The notes under the pieces are model-generated. The model had not been told where the DNA came from, did not search any database, and saw only the letters and a list, made by a program, of their open reading frames with translations. This document shows, in pieces, positions 1-5,421 of a stretch of 5,910 nucleotides of DNA. The position numbers were made by a program, and so were the translations under genes. The stretch spans positions 1-5,910 of the forward strand of contig JAOTYS010000299.1 in assembly GCA_029861795.1 (NCBI GenBank). The letters run 5' to 3'. This stretch comes from Gammaproteobacteria bacterium (lineage in GTDB: Bacteria; Pseudomonadota; Gammaproteobacteria; Arenicellales; JAOTYS01). Position 1 is the stretch's first letter. Each line of letters starts with the position of its first letter.

Positions 1-45
1 TTCGTCTGGATGCAAATCTACATACGATTTCGTCGGCGTTTTTTT

Positions 46-67
46 GTAGGTGCGCCTTTAGGCGTAC
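46..67 (+). repeat. REP-like palindrome, forward copy 1
   Basis: GTAG head at 46-49, followed by a stem of 50-56 (GTGCGCC) against 61-67 (GGCGTAC) with loop TTTA and one G-T wobble. It is identical in sequence to the copy at 142-163. Confidence 0.65.
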
Positions 68-96
68 GGGCGCTGTTCGTATGTTCTTTGATAGCT

Positions 97-118
97 GTTC
101 GTCTGAAGGCAAATCTAC
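97..118 (-). repeat. REP-like palindrome, reverse copy 2
   Basis: Read on the minus strand it starts with GTAG (118-115) and ends GACGAAC. The stem is imperfect: there are wobble pairs and one mismatch between 97-103 and 108-114. It is a diverged relative of the intact palindrome at 193-214. A further reverse copy at 1-21 is cut by the window start. Confidence 0.55.
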
Positions 119-141
119 ATACGATTTCGTCGGCGGTTTTT

Positions 142-163
142 GTAGGTGCGCCTTTAGGCGTAC
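142..163 (+). repeat. REP-like palindrome, forward copy 2
   Basis: GTAG head at 142-145, with the same stem and TTTA loop as the copy at 46-67. The spacings to the flanking reverse copies (23 bp on the left, 29 bp on the right) match those around the first forward copy (24 and 29 bp). This shows that the whole doublet was duplicated as a unit. Confidence 0.65.
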
Positions 164-192
164 GGGCGCTGTTCGTATGTCCTTTGATAGCT

Positions 193-214
193 GTTCGCCT
201 GGAGGCGAACCTAC
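193..214 (-). repeat. REP-like palindrome just downstream of livM
   Basis: This is the best-preserved hairpin of the cluster: GTTCGCCT (193-200) and AGGCGAAC (203-210) are perfect reverse complements, with CTAC (the GTAG head on the minus strand) at 211-214. It starts 14 bp beyond the livM stop codon, so it would be transcribed as a stem-loop in the 3' end of the transporter mRNA. No T run follows it on the minus strand, so it is not a standard intrinsic terminator. A role in mRNA 3'-end protection or partial attenuation is possible, as is known for some REP elements. Confidence 0.65.
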
Positions 215-228
215 TCTATGAGGGTTCG

Positions 229-1218
229 CTAGCCGGCCGCGGTCTTGACGCGATTTGCAAATACCTGCCTGAGCTTGGAGATCAGGCTTCCCAAGCCGTT
301 GGGTAGAAACAATATGGAGGCTATCAGTATGGCGCCGTAAAACAGTGGCCGCATCTGATCCGCACCAAGCTCTCTTAGTACCACCTCGTTCACAATGGTT
401 AGCGCCACCACACCCAGAATTGGGCCGTAGAAGGTCGCGGTTCCGCCAACAATTACCCAAATCAATACGAACACCATCTGCTCAACGTCGAACTGGTTGG
501 GATTCACAGTACCCAAGTAATGAGCCAACAGCGCGCCAGCAAGCCCGCCGAAGAATGATGCGATCACGAACGCCAAAGTGCGATATCGCCAGGTATTCAC
601 TCCCACAGATTCAGCGAGTTTGTCCTGCCAGTGAATGGCATGGAAGGTTAGGCCAATTCGGGATCGCTCTAGTCGATATAGGATTAGCAGGGAAAGTGAC
701 ACCACCAGCAAACTCAGATAGTAATAGTTCACCGGTTCGAAAAATGAGATGCTGATGTCGCCAATCTGGATATCAGGGAAAGATGGAATCAATTTGATTC
801 CTTTGGGGCCGCCGAAAGGTATGCGAAATCGTTTCCAACACAAACGAATTACTTCTCCAGCGGCAAACGAGCCGATCAAGAAATAAAACGCCTTCATGCG
901 GAACAAGGGGAAACTCAAGATGAACGCTATCAGCGCTGCCGATGCAGCGCCCAGTAGCATGGCAAGCGGTACCGGCACACCAAGTGCCTTGGAGAACAAA
1001 GCGCTTGCGTAAGCACCTACTCCAACAATGACCACATGGCCAAGCGACCATTCACCGGTTAGGGTGAGTAGACGATAGCTCACCACTACCAACACGTTGA
1101 TGACCAGAAAGACAGCAATTTCTTTCTGCGAGAAGCTCAACAAAAAGGGAAGCACAATGAGACCGGCGTAAAGAGCGATAAGCCCTGCGATCCAGGTCCA
1201 ACTTAGCCTAGCCCGCAT
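229..1218 (-). CDS. livM: LivM-type ABC transporter permease
   Basis: Inner-membrane permease of 329 residues, a normal length for LivM, expected to pair with LivH to form the channel of a branched-chain/hydrophobic amino-acid or amide importer. Most of the chain is hydrophobic segments (for example about 10-30, 34-52, 60-80, 84-104, 165-182, 213-233, 249-270, 292-306). The conserved family block GEWSLGHVVIVGVGAY lies at 55-70. The cytoplasmic EAA-like loop that contacts the ATPase spans about 186-230 (SRIGLTFHAI, then VGVNTWRYRTLAF, then GGLAGAL). VGGTATFYGPILG is at 257-269 and the C-terminal LPNGLGSLI at 305-313. The start is the ATG at 1218; upstream in-frame ATGs run straight into a TGA, so it cannot begin earlier. 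A modest GGTGA ribosome site lies just upstream. It is the third gene of the leftward operon, 116 bp after livH, and is followed at once by REP hairpins. Transported substrate unknown. Confidence 0.93.
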   Translation of the reverse strand: MRARLSWTWIAGLIALYAGLIVLPFLLSFSQKEIAVFLVINVLVVVSYRLLTLTGEWSLGHVVIVGVGAYASALFSKALGVPVPLAMLLGAASAALIAFILSFPLFRMKAFYFLIGSFAAGEVIRLCWKRFRIPFGGPKGIKLIPSFPDIQIGDISISFFEPVNYYYLSLLVVSLSLLILYRLERSRIGLTFHAIHWQDKLAESVGVNTWRYRTLAFVIASFFGGLAGALLAHYLGTVNPNQFDVEQMVFVLIWVIVGGTATFYGPILGVVALTIVNEVVLRELGADQMRPLFYGAILIASILFLPNGLGSLISKLRQVFANRVKTAAG

Positions 1219-1334
1219 ATTTCACCAAGGCATCCGCATCCCGGCAAATGAAGAAAGGATAGGCGCGCTGAACTGCGGTCGCATCGGTGGGTCACTTTTT
1301 TCTTCCTGCCGCCTTGATAGAACGCGGGCCACTG

Positions 1335-2210
1335 TTAGGCACGTTCTTTGGACCCGTATAGTCCGGTAGGTCTTACAACTAGCACCATCAGCATAATCAA
1401 TAGACCTACAATATCTGCAACTACTCCATCGCTGAAGGTAGTAACGAAGGTATGCACAAAGGCGTAAAGGACTGCCGCCACTACCGCCCCCTCCAGGCTA
1501 CCAAGACCACCGACGATGATGACGATGAAGGCGGTAACGATGACGGAATGCCCCATATAGGGATAAGTACGAACTAAAGGTGCAGTCAATGCGCCTGCCA
1601 CCCCTGCGAGTGCCGCGCCGATGCACATCGCAATGCGAGCAGATTGGTTGATCGAGATTCCCTGAAGCGCAGCCGCTTCCGGATCCTGGGCACAAGCACG
1701 CAATGCCCAACCGAATTTACTGCGACGTAGAAACAACCATAACGAGCCAAGCAAGACAATGGCGGCGGTGATGACATAGATTCGTTGCAGTGGGATCGAC
1801 ACTCCTTGGATTCCGAACAGATTGATAGACGACCGCGTGGGTGGTGGAATATGTTCCATGCGAACACCGAATCCCATGACGATCAATGCCTGCAGGATCA
1901 GAAGCAAGCCGATTGAGGCGATTAGACCGCCGAGAGGATTGTCACGTAGCGGTCGAAACAAAGCGCGTTCCATTAGCAATCCGAGTATGCCTACCACAAT
2001 AAGTCCCGCCGCGACTGCGAGAAAGAAGGGTAGATGCTGATCAGCAAAGACGTAGACAACGGCGTACGCCCCTAACATATATAGTTCGCCATGGGCGAAG
2101 TTCACCACGCCCATGACGCCGAAGATCAACACCAATCCCACTGCGATCAACGCCATGAAGCTTGCCGCATAGGTAGCGTTAACCGCGGTCTGTAACAGGA
2201 GTTCCAGCAC
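1335..2210 (-). CDS. livH: LivH-type ABC transporter permease
   Basis: Inner-membrane permease of 291 residues, full length for LivH, the partner of the LivM-type protein encoded downstream. The diagnostic N-terminal block GVMGVVNFAHGELYMLGAY is at 31-49 and is nearly invariant in this family. The cytoplasmic coupling (EAA-like) loop GWALRACAQDPEAAALQGI is at 167-185, VGGLGSLEGAVVAA at 233-246, and the C-terminal RPTGLYG at 280-286. About eight hydrophobic helices can be read. The chosen start is the GTG at 2210-2208: an in-frame TAA lies two codons upstream, and the next ATG (residue 19) would remove half of the first membrane helix. No clear Shine-Dalgarno site precedes the GTG, so translation may be weak. 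It lies 131 bp downstream of the binding-protein gene, with a GC hairpin between, and 116 bp upstream of livM. Substrate not determinable from sequence. Confidence 0.94.
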   Translation of the reverse strand: MLELLLQTAVNATYAASFMALIAVGLVLIFGVMGVVNFAHGELYMLGAYAVVYVFADQHLPFFLAVAAGLIVVGILGLLMERALFRPLRDNPLGGLIASIGLLLILQALIVMGFGVRMEHIPPPTRSSINLFGIQGVSIPLQRIYVITAAIVLLGSLWLFLRRSKFGWALRACAQDPEAAALQGISINQSARIAMCIGAALAGVAGALTAPLVRTYPYMGHSVIVTAFIVIIVGGLGSLEGAVVAAVLYAFVHTFVTTFSDGVVADIVGLLIMLMVLVVRPTGLYGSKERA

Positions 2211-2268
2211 AGCTTATCGTACGGATGCCGAAGGTCTTATACTTATTCTGTGTCGCAAGATAGATCAA

Positions 2269-2288
2269 GCCGGGACCAGCGCCCCGGC
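2269..2288 (-). terminator. GC-rich hairpin between binding-protein gene and livH
   Basis: On the minus strand GCCGGG (2288-2283) pairs perfectly with CCCGGC (2274-2269) across an 8-nt loop; the downstream sequence is TTGATCT rather than a full T run. It sits 54-73 bp after the binding-protein stop codon. Such intercistronic stem-loops often lower expression of the permease genes relative to the abundant binding protein, by partial termination or by stabilising the upstream mRNA. This is inferred from position and pairing; it is not a strong intrinsic terminator. Confidence 0.35.
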
Positions 2289-2341
2289 CATGTGATCTGT
2301 TGGCTAGAGGGGTAGAAGACTTACGACAACGCTTGTCAGAG

Positions 2342-3640
2342 TTAACCTCGCTGGTGGTACATCTCACCCATTTCGGTAAAGTGTTTGACAAGTAAATCTC
2401 CGTGTTTGTCCCACCAATCCGGAATGTTCCTGTATTCTTTAATGACAGCCTTGCCATCCTCGATGACTACCACTGGCCAGTCGCCCACCAGGGCATTACT
2501 GATTCCAAACAGTTCTTCGCCCCACCAGGCGGCCTCACCGAACGCGTGTTTCCCTATACCCCCTGCCTTCATGCCTGCCAGGACGTCCATGGGCTCCACA
2601 CTACCCGCCTTCTCTGCGCCGGCACGCCACAGATCCATTATGGAGGCATACTCCCAGGACACTGCGCCCCATTCTCCGGGCCAACGTTTGTTGTATTCCG
2701 TGAAGAAACCGTTGGGGTCGTTGAAGTTTGTCTCCGGCCGGTTCAGGGCTGGGTCATCAAAGTCCGGGAACTGAAAGATAAATCCTTCCATGAACTCAGC
2801 GGACGTTTTTTCGATGATTTTGTCATAGAAATCCGCCGTGCAAGAGATGATCTGTCCTTGGTAGCCTTGCTGATAGGCTTGCTCGCATAGAGGGTGAACG
2901 AAGTCGGAATACGATGTATCCAAGCACAGAACATCTGGATTTTTTGACAACATCGAAGTCATCACCGGGGCGAAGTCGGTGGTGGATAGATCGAAGAAAA
3001 TCGTGTCCAAGACTTCTATGCCGTGAGCTTCGAAGGCCGCCAAGTAAGTCGCCACCGAAGGCCGACCCAATGAATCGTCTTGTGCACAAATCACCGCGGT
3101 CTTTAAATCAGGCATGTTTTCCGCCATCCACCAGACACCGGTTACGTTATAGATGGGATGGACTTCACACGGGGCAATCAGTGTTTCCGTGTCCGGTGAT
3201 AGGTCGCTGGGCAGCAATGTAGAAACCAGTGTTTTTGTCTTGTTCGCGATGGGCTGCACGGCCGGCCAGGTGTCGCCACCTAACATCATGATGAACTTAA
3301 CTCCATCCTCTTGTATAAGCTTGGCAGCTCCGGCTCGGGCCTTTTCGGGCGCGTACTCGTTGTCGTATGAAACTAGTTCAACCTTGTAATTGTCCCCGCC
3401 AATGGCGATGCCACCGGCTGCATTAACCTGCTCGGCCCAAATTTCGCAACCGTAAAGACCCGGTAAACCCCAAGCGGCTACTTCACCGGTGAGCGGAGCC
3501 AGGAATCCAATCTTTACGGTTTTCTCGCCCGCCAAAGCGATACGTGGCATAGCGCCGGCTAACGCTACCCCGGCGCCCGCGGCGGCCGCACCGAGGAAGG
3601 TTCTTCGGCCGATCTTCTTACTGAGTAAAGTTTTCGACAT
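2342..3640 (-). CDS. Tat-exported ABC transporter substrate-binding protein (Peripla_BP_6/LivK type)
   Basis: Periplasmic ligand-binding protein of 432 residues, somewhat longer than LivK itself and typical of the wider Peripla_BP_6 group that also binds urea, amides and aromatic acids. Residues 1-37 form a twin-arginine signal: GRRTFLG at 11-17, an Ala-rich hydrophobic stretch at 17-30, and a likely cleavage after ALA (35-37). The mature chain opens with VKIGFLAPLTGEVAAWG (42-58), the standard first strand and ligand loop of the type I fold. It continues with EIWAEQVNAAGGI (66-78), VELVSYDNEY (87-96), GVKFIMMLGG (113-122), a second lobe starting near KTAVICAQDDSLG (180-192), and PDVLCLDTSYSDF (235-247). 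The start is ATG 3640, with a strong GGGGAG ribosome site (3652-3647) 6 nt upstream. It is the first gene of the leftward operon, followed by livH and livM. The ligand cannot be assigned by eye, so no gene symbol is given. Confidence 0.92.
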   Translation of the reverse strand: MSKTLLSKKIGRRTFLGAAAAGAGVALAGAMPRIALAGEKTVKIGFLAPLTGEVAAWGLPGLYGCEIWAEQVNAAGGIAIGGDNYKVELVSYDNEYAPEKARAGAAKLIQEDGVKFIMMLGGDTWPAVQPIANKTKTLVSTLLPSDLSPDTETLIAPCEVHPIYNVTGVWWMAENMPDLKTAVICAQDDSLGRPSVATYLAAFEAHGIEVLDTIFFDLSTTDFAPVMTSMLSKNPDVLCLDTSYSDFVHPLCEQAYQQGYQGQIISCTADFYDKIIEKTSAEFMEGFIFQFPDFDDPALNRPETNFNDPNGFFTEYNKRWPGEWGAVSWEYASIMDLWRAGAEKAGSVEPMDVLAGMKAGGIGKHAFGEAAWWGEELFGISNALVGDWPVVVIEDGKAVIKEYRNIPDWWDKHGDLLVKHFTEMGEMYHQRG

Positions 3641-3690
3641 GGTGTTCTCCCCTATCTCCGGATTTACAATGTTGAGTTGCTTGCTGAATA

Positions 3691-3735
3691 AACCTGGTAG
3701 TAGCGCTTATCGCTTATATAATCATGAACCTGGTT
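3691..3735. repeat. Short direct repeats at the putative transporter promoter
   Basis: AACCTGGT occurs at 3691-3698 and again at 3727-3734, 36 bp apart. The second copy extends to the pseudo-palindrome AACCTGGTT. Between them lie two adjacent copies of CGCTTAT (3704-3710 and 3711-3717). Repeats flanking an AT-rich -10-like sequence have the layout of operator half-sites. No regulator family is assigned. Confidence 0.35.
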
Positions 3736-3741
3736 TGAGAT
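3713..3741 (-). promoter_or_regulatory. Possible promoter of the transporter operon
   Basis: On the minus strand TATAAG (3718-3713) resembles a sigma70 -10 box. The hexamer 17 bp upstream (ATCTCA, 3741-3736) matches the -35 consensus at only three of six positions. If real, this is a weak or activator-dependent promoter, with a leader of roughly 65 nt before the binding-protein ATG. Confidence 0.25.
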
Positions 3742-3874
3742 CGGAGGCTGGACTGACTGGTGCGGTGCTCTAGTGAGTGTAGACCAATCCCAATTCCAAT
3801 CCTCCGTTCCATGATACCCATTTCTGATGCTCGTCGCATCTCCACTAGCTTCCGGAAATCCGTCGGGAATGGAG

Positions 3875-3903
3875 TTCACACCAATGGGACAACACTTTAT
3901 AGT
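3875..3903 (+). promoter_or_regulatory. Candidate sigma70 promoter for the acyl-CoA-dehydrogenase-like gene
   Basis: TTCACA (3875-3880) and TATAGT (3898-3903) each match the sigma70 consensus at five of six bases and are separated by exactly 17 bp. Transcription would start near 3910, giving a leader of about 43 nt before the ATG at 3953. Confidence 0.6.
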
Positions 3904-3926
3904 AATGTATTGCCTACCTAATAGAT

Positions 3927-3936
3927 TTTGATCAAA
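3927..3936. promoter_or_regulatory. Palindrome TTTGATCAAA in predicted 5' leader
   Basis: A perfect 10-bp palindrome lies between the predicted transcription start and the ribosome site of the rightward gene, ending two bases before that site. It could be a repressor site, but a 10-bp palindrome also turns up by chance at a fair rate in 300 bp. Confidence 0.2.
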
Positions 3937-3952
3937 GCGGAGGGGCTCGCCA

Positions 3953-5347
3953 ATGACAGATACCAAGATGTGGGGATCCGAAGAATTCTGGGGTTTGGGT
4001 TACGAATTCGACCCGCAATGGCTGCTGACACCAGCCCAGCAAGAGCTTCAGGGTAAGTTAATCGACTTGTGCCACACTACGCTGCGGGAAAACGCCATAG
4101 AAAGTGATAAGAAGCTGTTGTTTCCACGAAAAAATTTCGAGGCCTTGGCGGAATTGGGGCTGTTGGGGCTACTGGTCCCCAAGGAGCTTGGAGGTTTGGG
4201 TGAGAATCATGTGTGTTCGGCAATGGTTACTGAGACCATCGCCCGCTACGGCTGTCCCAGCACTGCTATGTGCTACACCATGCACAATGGAGCAGTCGCA
4301 GCGGCCATGTTACGCCACCATAATAGTGAGCCCATCAAGGACATCGTGCGAAGGCTGGATAACGAGTGTTTGATTGGCACGTTGTCCTATTCCGACCCCG
4401 AGACTGGCGGGCATTTTTGGTATCCGATTTCCTCAAACGCGGAGAAAGTAGATGGCGGTTGGAAGGTGCTGAAGAAGGCATCTTGGACCACGTCGGGCGG
4501 CTTTGCCGATTGGTACATCGTGCAGACTACGAGTCCGGATTTCGGTGGCGATTATTCCAACTTGTCTTGCTTCCTGATCATGGCCGACGAGGTCGATGCT
4601 GATCCTGCGAGCTGGGACGGACTGGGACTGCGGGGGAATCAATCCGGTCCGATCAAGGTCGACAACAAAGTTATTCCAGAGAATCGCCTGGTCGGTCCGG
4701 TCGGCGATGGCGCCTCGTCCAACGACGAAGCGGTAGACCCGTTTTTCCTGTTGAATTCCTCTGCTTGCTGGAACGGCATTTCCATGGCGCTCATCGACAT
4801 CGCTAAGCAACATACTACAAGAAGGAAACACGTGGATGTCGGTATGCGGGTGTGTGATTACCCGACTATTCAAGATTATGTCGGTGAGGCTATCATTGAT
4901 AGCAACACGTCCCGTGCGTTTTGCTTCCAATTGGCCAAGGCCATGGACGATGCCACTAACGGTTGCGACTGGTCGATTCATACCGATGTAGAAAATCTTC
5001 CACGCGCCGATTACTTACATTGGATGTGGCAGGTGAAATTCTCAGCCGCCAAGAATGTGGCCAACGTTACCGATAAGATGCTCCATGCTTGTGGCGGCAC
5101 TGGTTACAAGCCGGCGCTGGGAATCGAACGCTACTTGCGTGACGGCAAGGCAGGTTGGGTGATGGGGCCGAGCAACGAAGTACTACGCCAGTTCGTCGGC
5201 AAGTTCGCATTGCTTGGGTTTGAGTCTTTGGACTACTGGAACCAATCGGTTAATGAGCGTGTACTACACAACGAGGTCAAGAAACTCGACACCGAGGGTA
5301 AGAAGAAACTGGCGCAACAGTTATTGGCCGAGACCGAGGCCGCTTGA
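3953..5347 (+). CDS. Acyl-CoA dehydrogenase superfamily flavoprotein, atypical active site
   Basis: Soluble FAD-type protein of 464 residues, longer than the usual ~380-400, with about 20 extra residues at the N-terminus and a lysine-rich helical tail after about 425. The fold's landmarks appear in order: ELGLLGLLVPKELGGLG at 67-83; YTMHNGAVAAAM at 108-119; the flavin/substrate loop GTLSYSDPETGGHFW at 142-156 (usual form ALTEPxAGSD); KKASWTTSGGFADWYIV at 174-190; GLGLRGNQSGPIKVD at 223-237 leading to IPENRLVG at 241-248; HACGGTGYKPALGIERYLRD at 378-397. Where medium-chain acyl-CoA dehydrogenase has its catalytic Glu (YEGT), this protein reads MGPS, with Gly405 in that place; the alternative Glu of isovaleryl-CoA dehydrogenase is also missing (Phe264 or so). 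It may be a non-classical member such as an oxidase or monooxygenase; the reaction is unknown. The start ATG has GGAGGGG 7 nt upstream. It is the first gene of the rightward set. Confidence 0.88.
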   Translation: MTDTKMWGSEEFWGLGYEFDPQWLLTPAQQELQGKLIDLCHTTLRENAIESDKKLLFPRKNFEALAELGLLGLLVPKELGGLGENHVCSAMVTETIARYGCPSTAMCYTMHNGAVAAAMLRHHNSEPIKDIVRRLDNECLIGTLSYSDPETGGHFWYPISSNAEKVDGGWKVLKKASWTTSGGFADWYIVQTTSPDFGGDYSNLSCFLIMADEVDADPASWDGLGLRGNQSGPIKVDNKVIPENRLVGPVGDGASSNDEAVDPFFLLNSSACWNGISMALIDIAKQHTTRRKHVDVGMRVCDYPTIQDYVGEAIIDSNTSRAFCFQLAKAMDDATNGCDWSIHTDVENLPRADYLHWMWQVKFSAAKNVANVTDKMLHACGGTGYKPALGIERYLRDGKAGWVMGPSNEVLRQFVGKFALLGFESLDYWNQSVNERVLHNEVKKLDTEGKKKLAQQLLAETEAA

Positions 5348-5361
5348 CTTAATACAACCTT

Positions 5362-5384
5362 CGGACTCGGGTATTCCGAATCCG
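5362..5384 (+). other. Intergenic stem-loop after the acyl-CoA-dehydrogenase-like gene
   Basis: CGGACTCGG (5362-5370) pairs with CCGAATCCG (5376-5384) over nine positions with one C-A mismatch and a 5-nt loop. No T tract follows, so it does not look like an intrinsic terminator and readthrough into the next gene is expected. It could be an attenuator, an mRNA-stability element, or chance pairing. Confidence 0.3.
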
Positions 5385-5421
5385 GGCGTGAAGCACGACG
5401 GCTGATCTATTAGGTTCGGAA

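Larger units (their letters stand above)
1..214. repeat. Tandem ~97-bp REP/REPIN-like repeat cluster
   Basis: Two consecutive units, 1-97 (97 bp) and 98-193 (96 bp), are almost identical; the visible differences are a few substitutions and the length of a T run (seven T at 39-45, five at 137-141). A third unit begins at 194 but keeps only its first ~20 bp. Each unit carries one reverse and one forward short palindrome with a GTAG tetranucleotide on its 5' side, plus an outer inverted pair (CATACGA at 21-27 with TCGTATG at 77-83, repeated in the second unit). Palindromes lie at 1-21 (-), 46-67 (+), 97-118 (-), 142-163 (+) and 193-214 (-). A GTAG head 5' of a short hairpin, in alternating orientation, is the known format of REP/REPIN elements mobilised by RAYT (TnpA-REP) transposases. 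No RAYT gene is in this window. An open frame crosses the repeats but is not credible as a gene. Confidence 0.8.
3641..3952. promoter_or_regulatory. Divergent intergenic control region
   Basis: This 312-bp stretch between the leftward transporter operon and the rightward enzyme genes has no credible coding frame. From left to right it holds: the binding-protein ribosome site (3647-3652); a cluster of short direct repeats around an AT-rich element (3691-3735); repeated CAAT-type words (3785-3802); GATGC-N5-GCATC at 3826-3840; the 8-bp palindrome TTCCGGAA at 3850-3857; a sigma70-type promoter (3875-3903); the palindrome TTTGATCAAA (3927-3936); and the ribosome site GGAGGGG (3939-3945) of the rightward gene. 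The arrangement suggests that both operons are controlled from here, possibly by a shared regulator; no regulator gene is visible. Confidence 0.6.

Noticed and set aside
1..214. CRISPR-like array
   Set aside because: There are only two complete units of ~97 bp with no unique spacers; the inter-palindrome DNA is itself repeated. The GTAG-headed hairpins fit REP elements instead.
193..214. Intrinsic terminator for the transporter operon
   Set aside because: The stem is good, but no T run follows on the minus strand, and the GTAG-headed sequence belongs to the repeat family. It is kept as a repeat with a possible 3'-end role only.
10..306. 98-codon plus-strand open frame with internal repetition (FVGAPLGVRALFVC twice)
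   Set aside because: It is a translation of the tandem REP units that continues into the antisense of livM. The protein repeat merely mirrors the DNA repeat, and it has no ribosome site.
345..755. 136-codon plus-strand frame within livM
   Set aside because: It is antisense to a well-supported permease; the composition is rich in Arg, Pro and Ser without family motifs.
2402..2890. 162-codon plus-strand frame within the binding-protein gene
   Set aside because: It is the reverse-strand shadow of a gene with clear signal peptide and family motifs.
3664..3966. 100-codon minus-strand frame (and part of an overlapping plus-strand frame ending at 3773) in the control region
   Set aside because: It spans promoter-like elements and the ribosome site of the rightward gene, shows no protein motif, and has no ribosome site of its own.
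4433..4981. 182-codon minus-strand frame inside the acyl-CoA-dehydrogenase-like gene
   Set aside because: It lies wholly within a conserved coding region on the other strand, with no recognisable motif or ribosome site.
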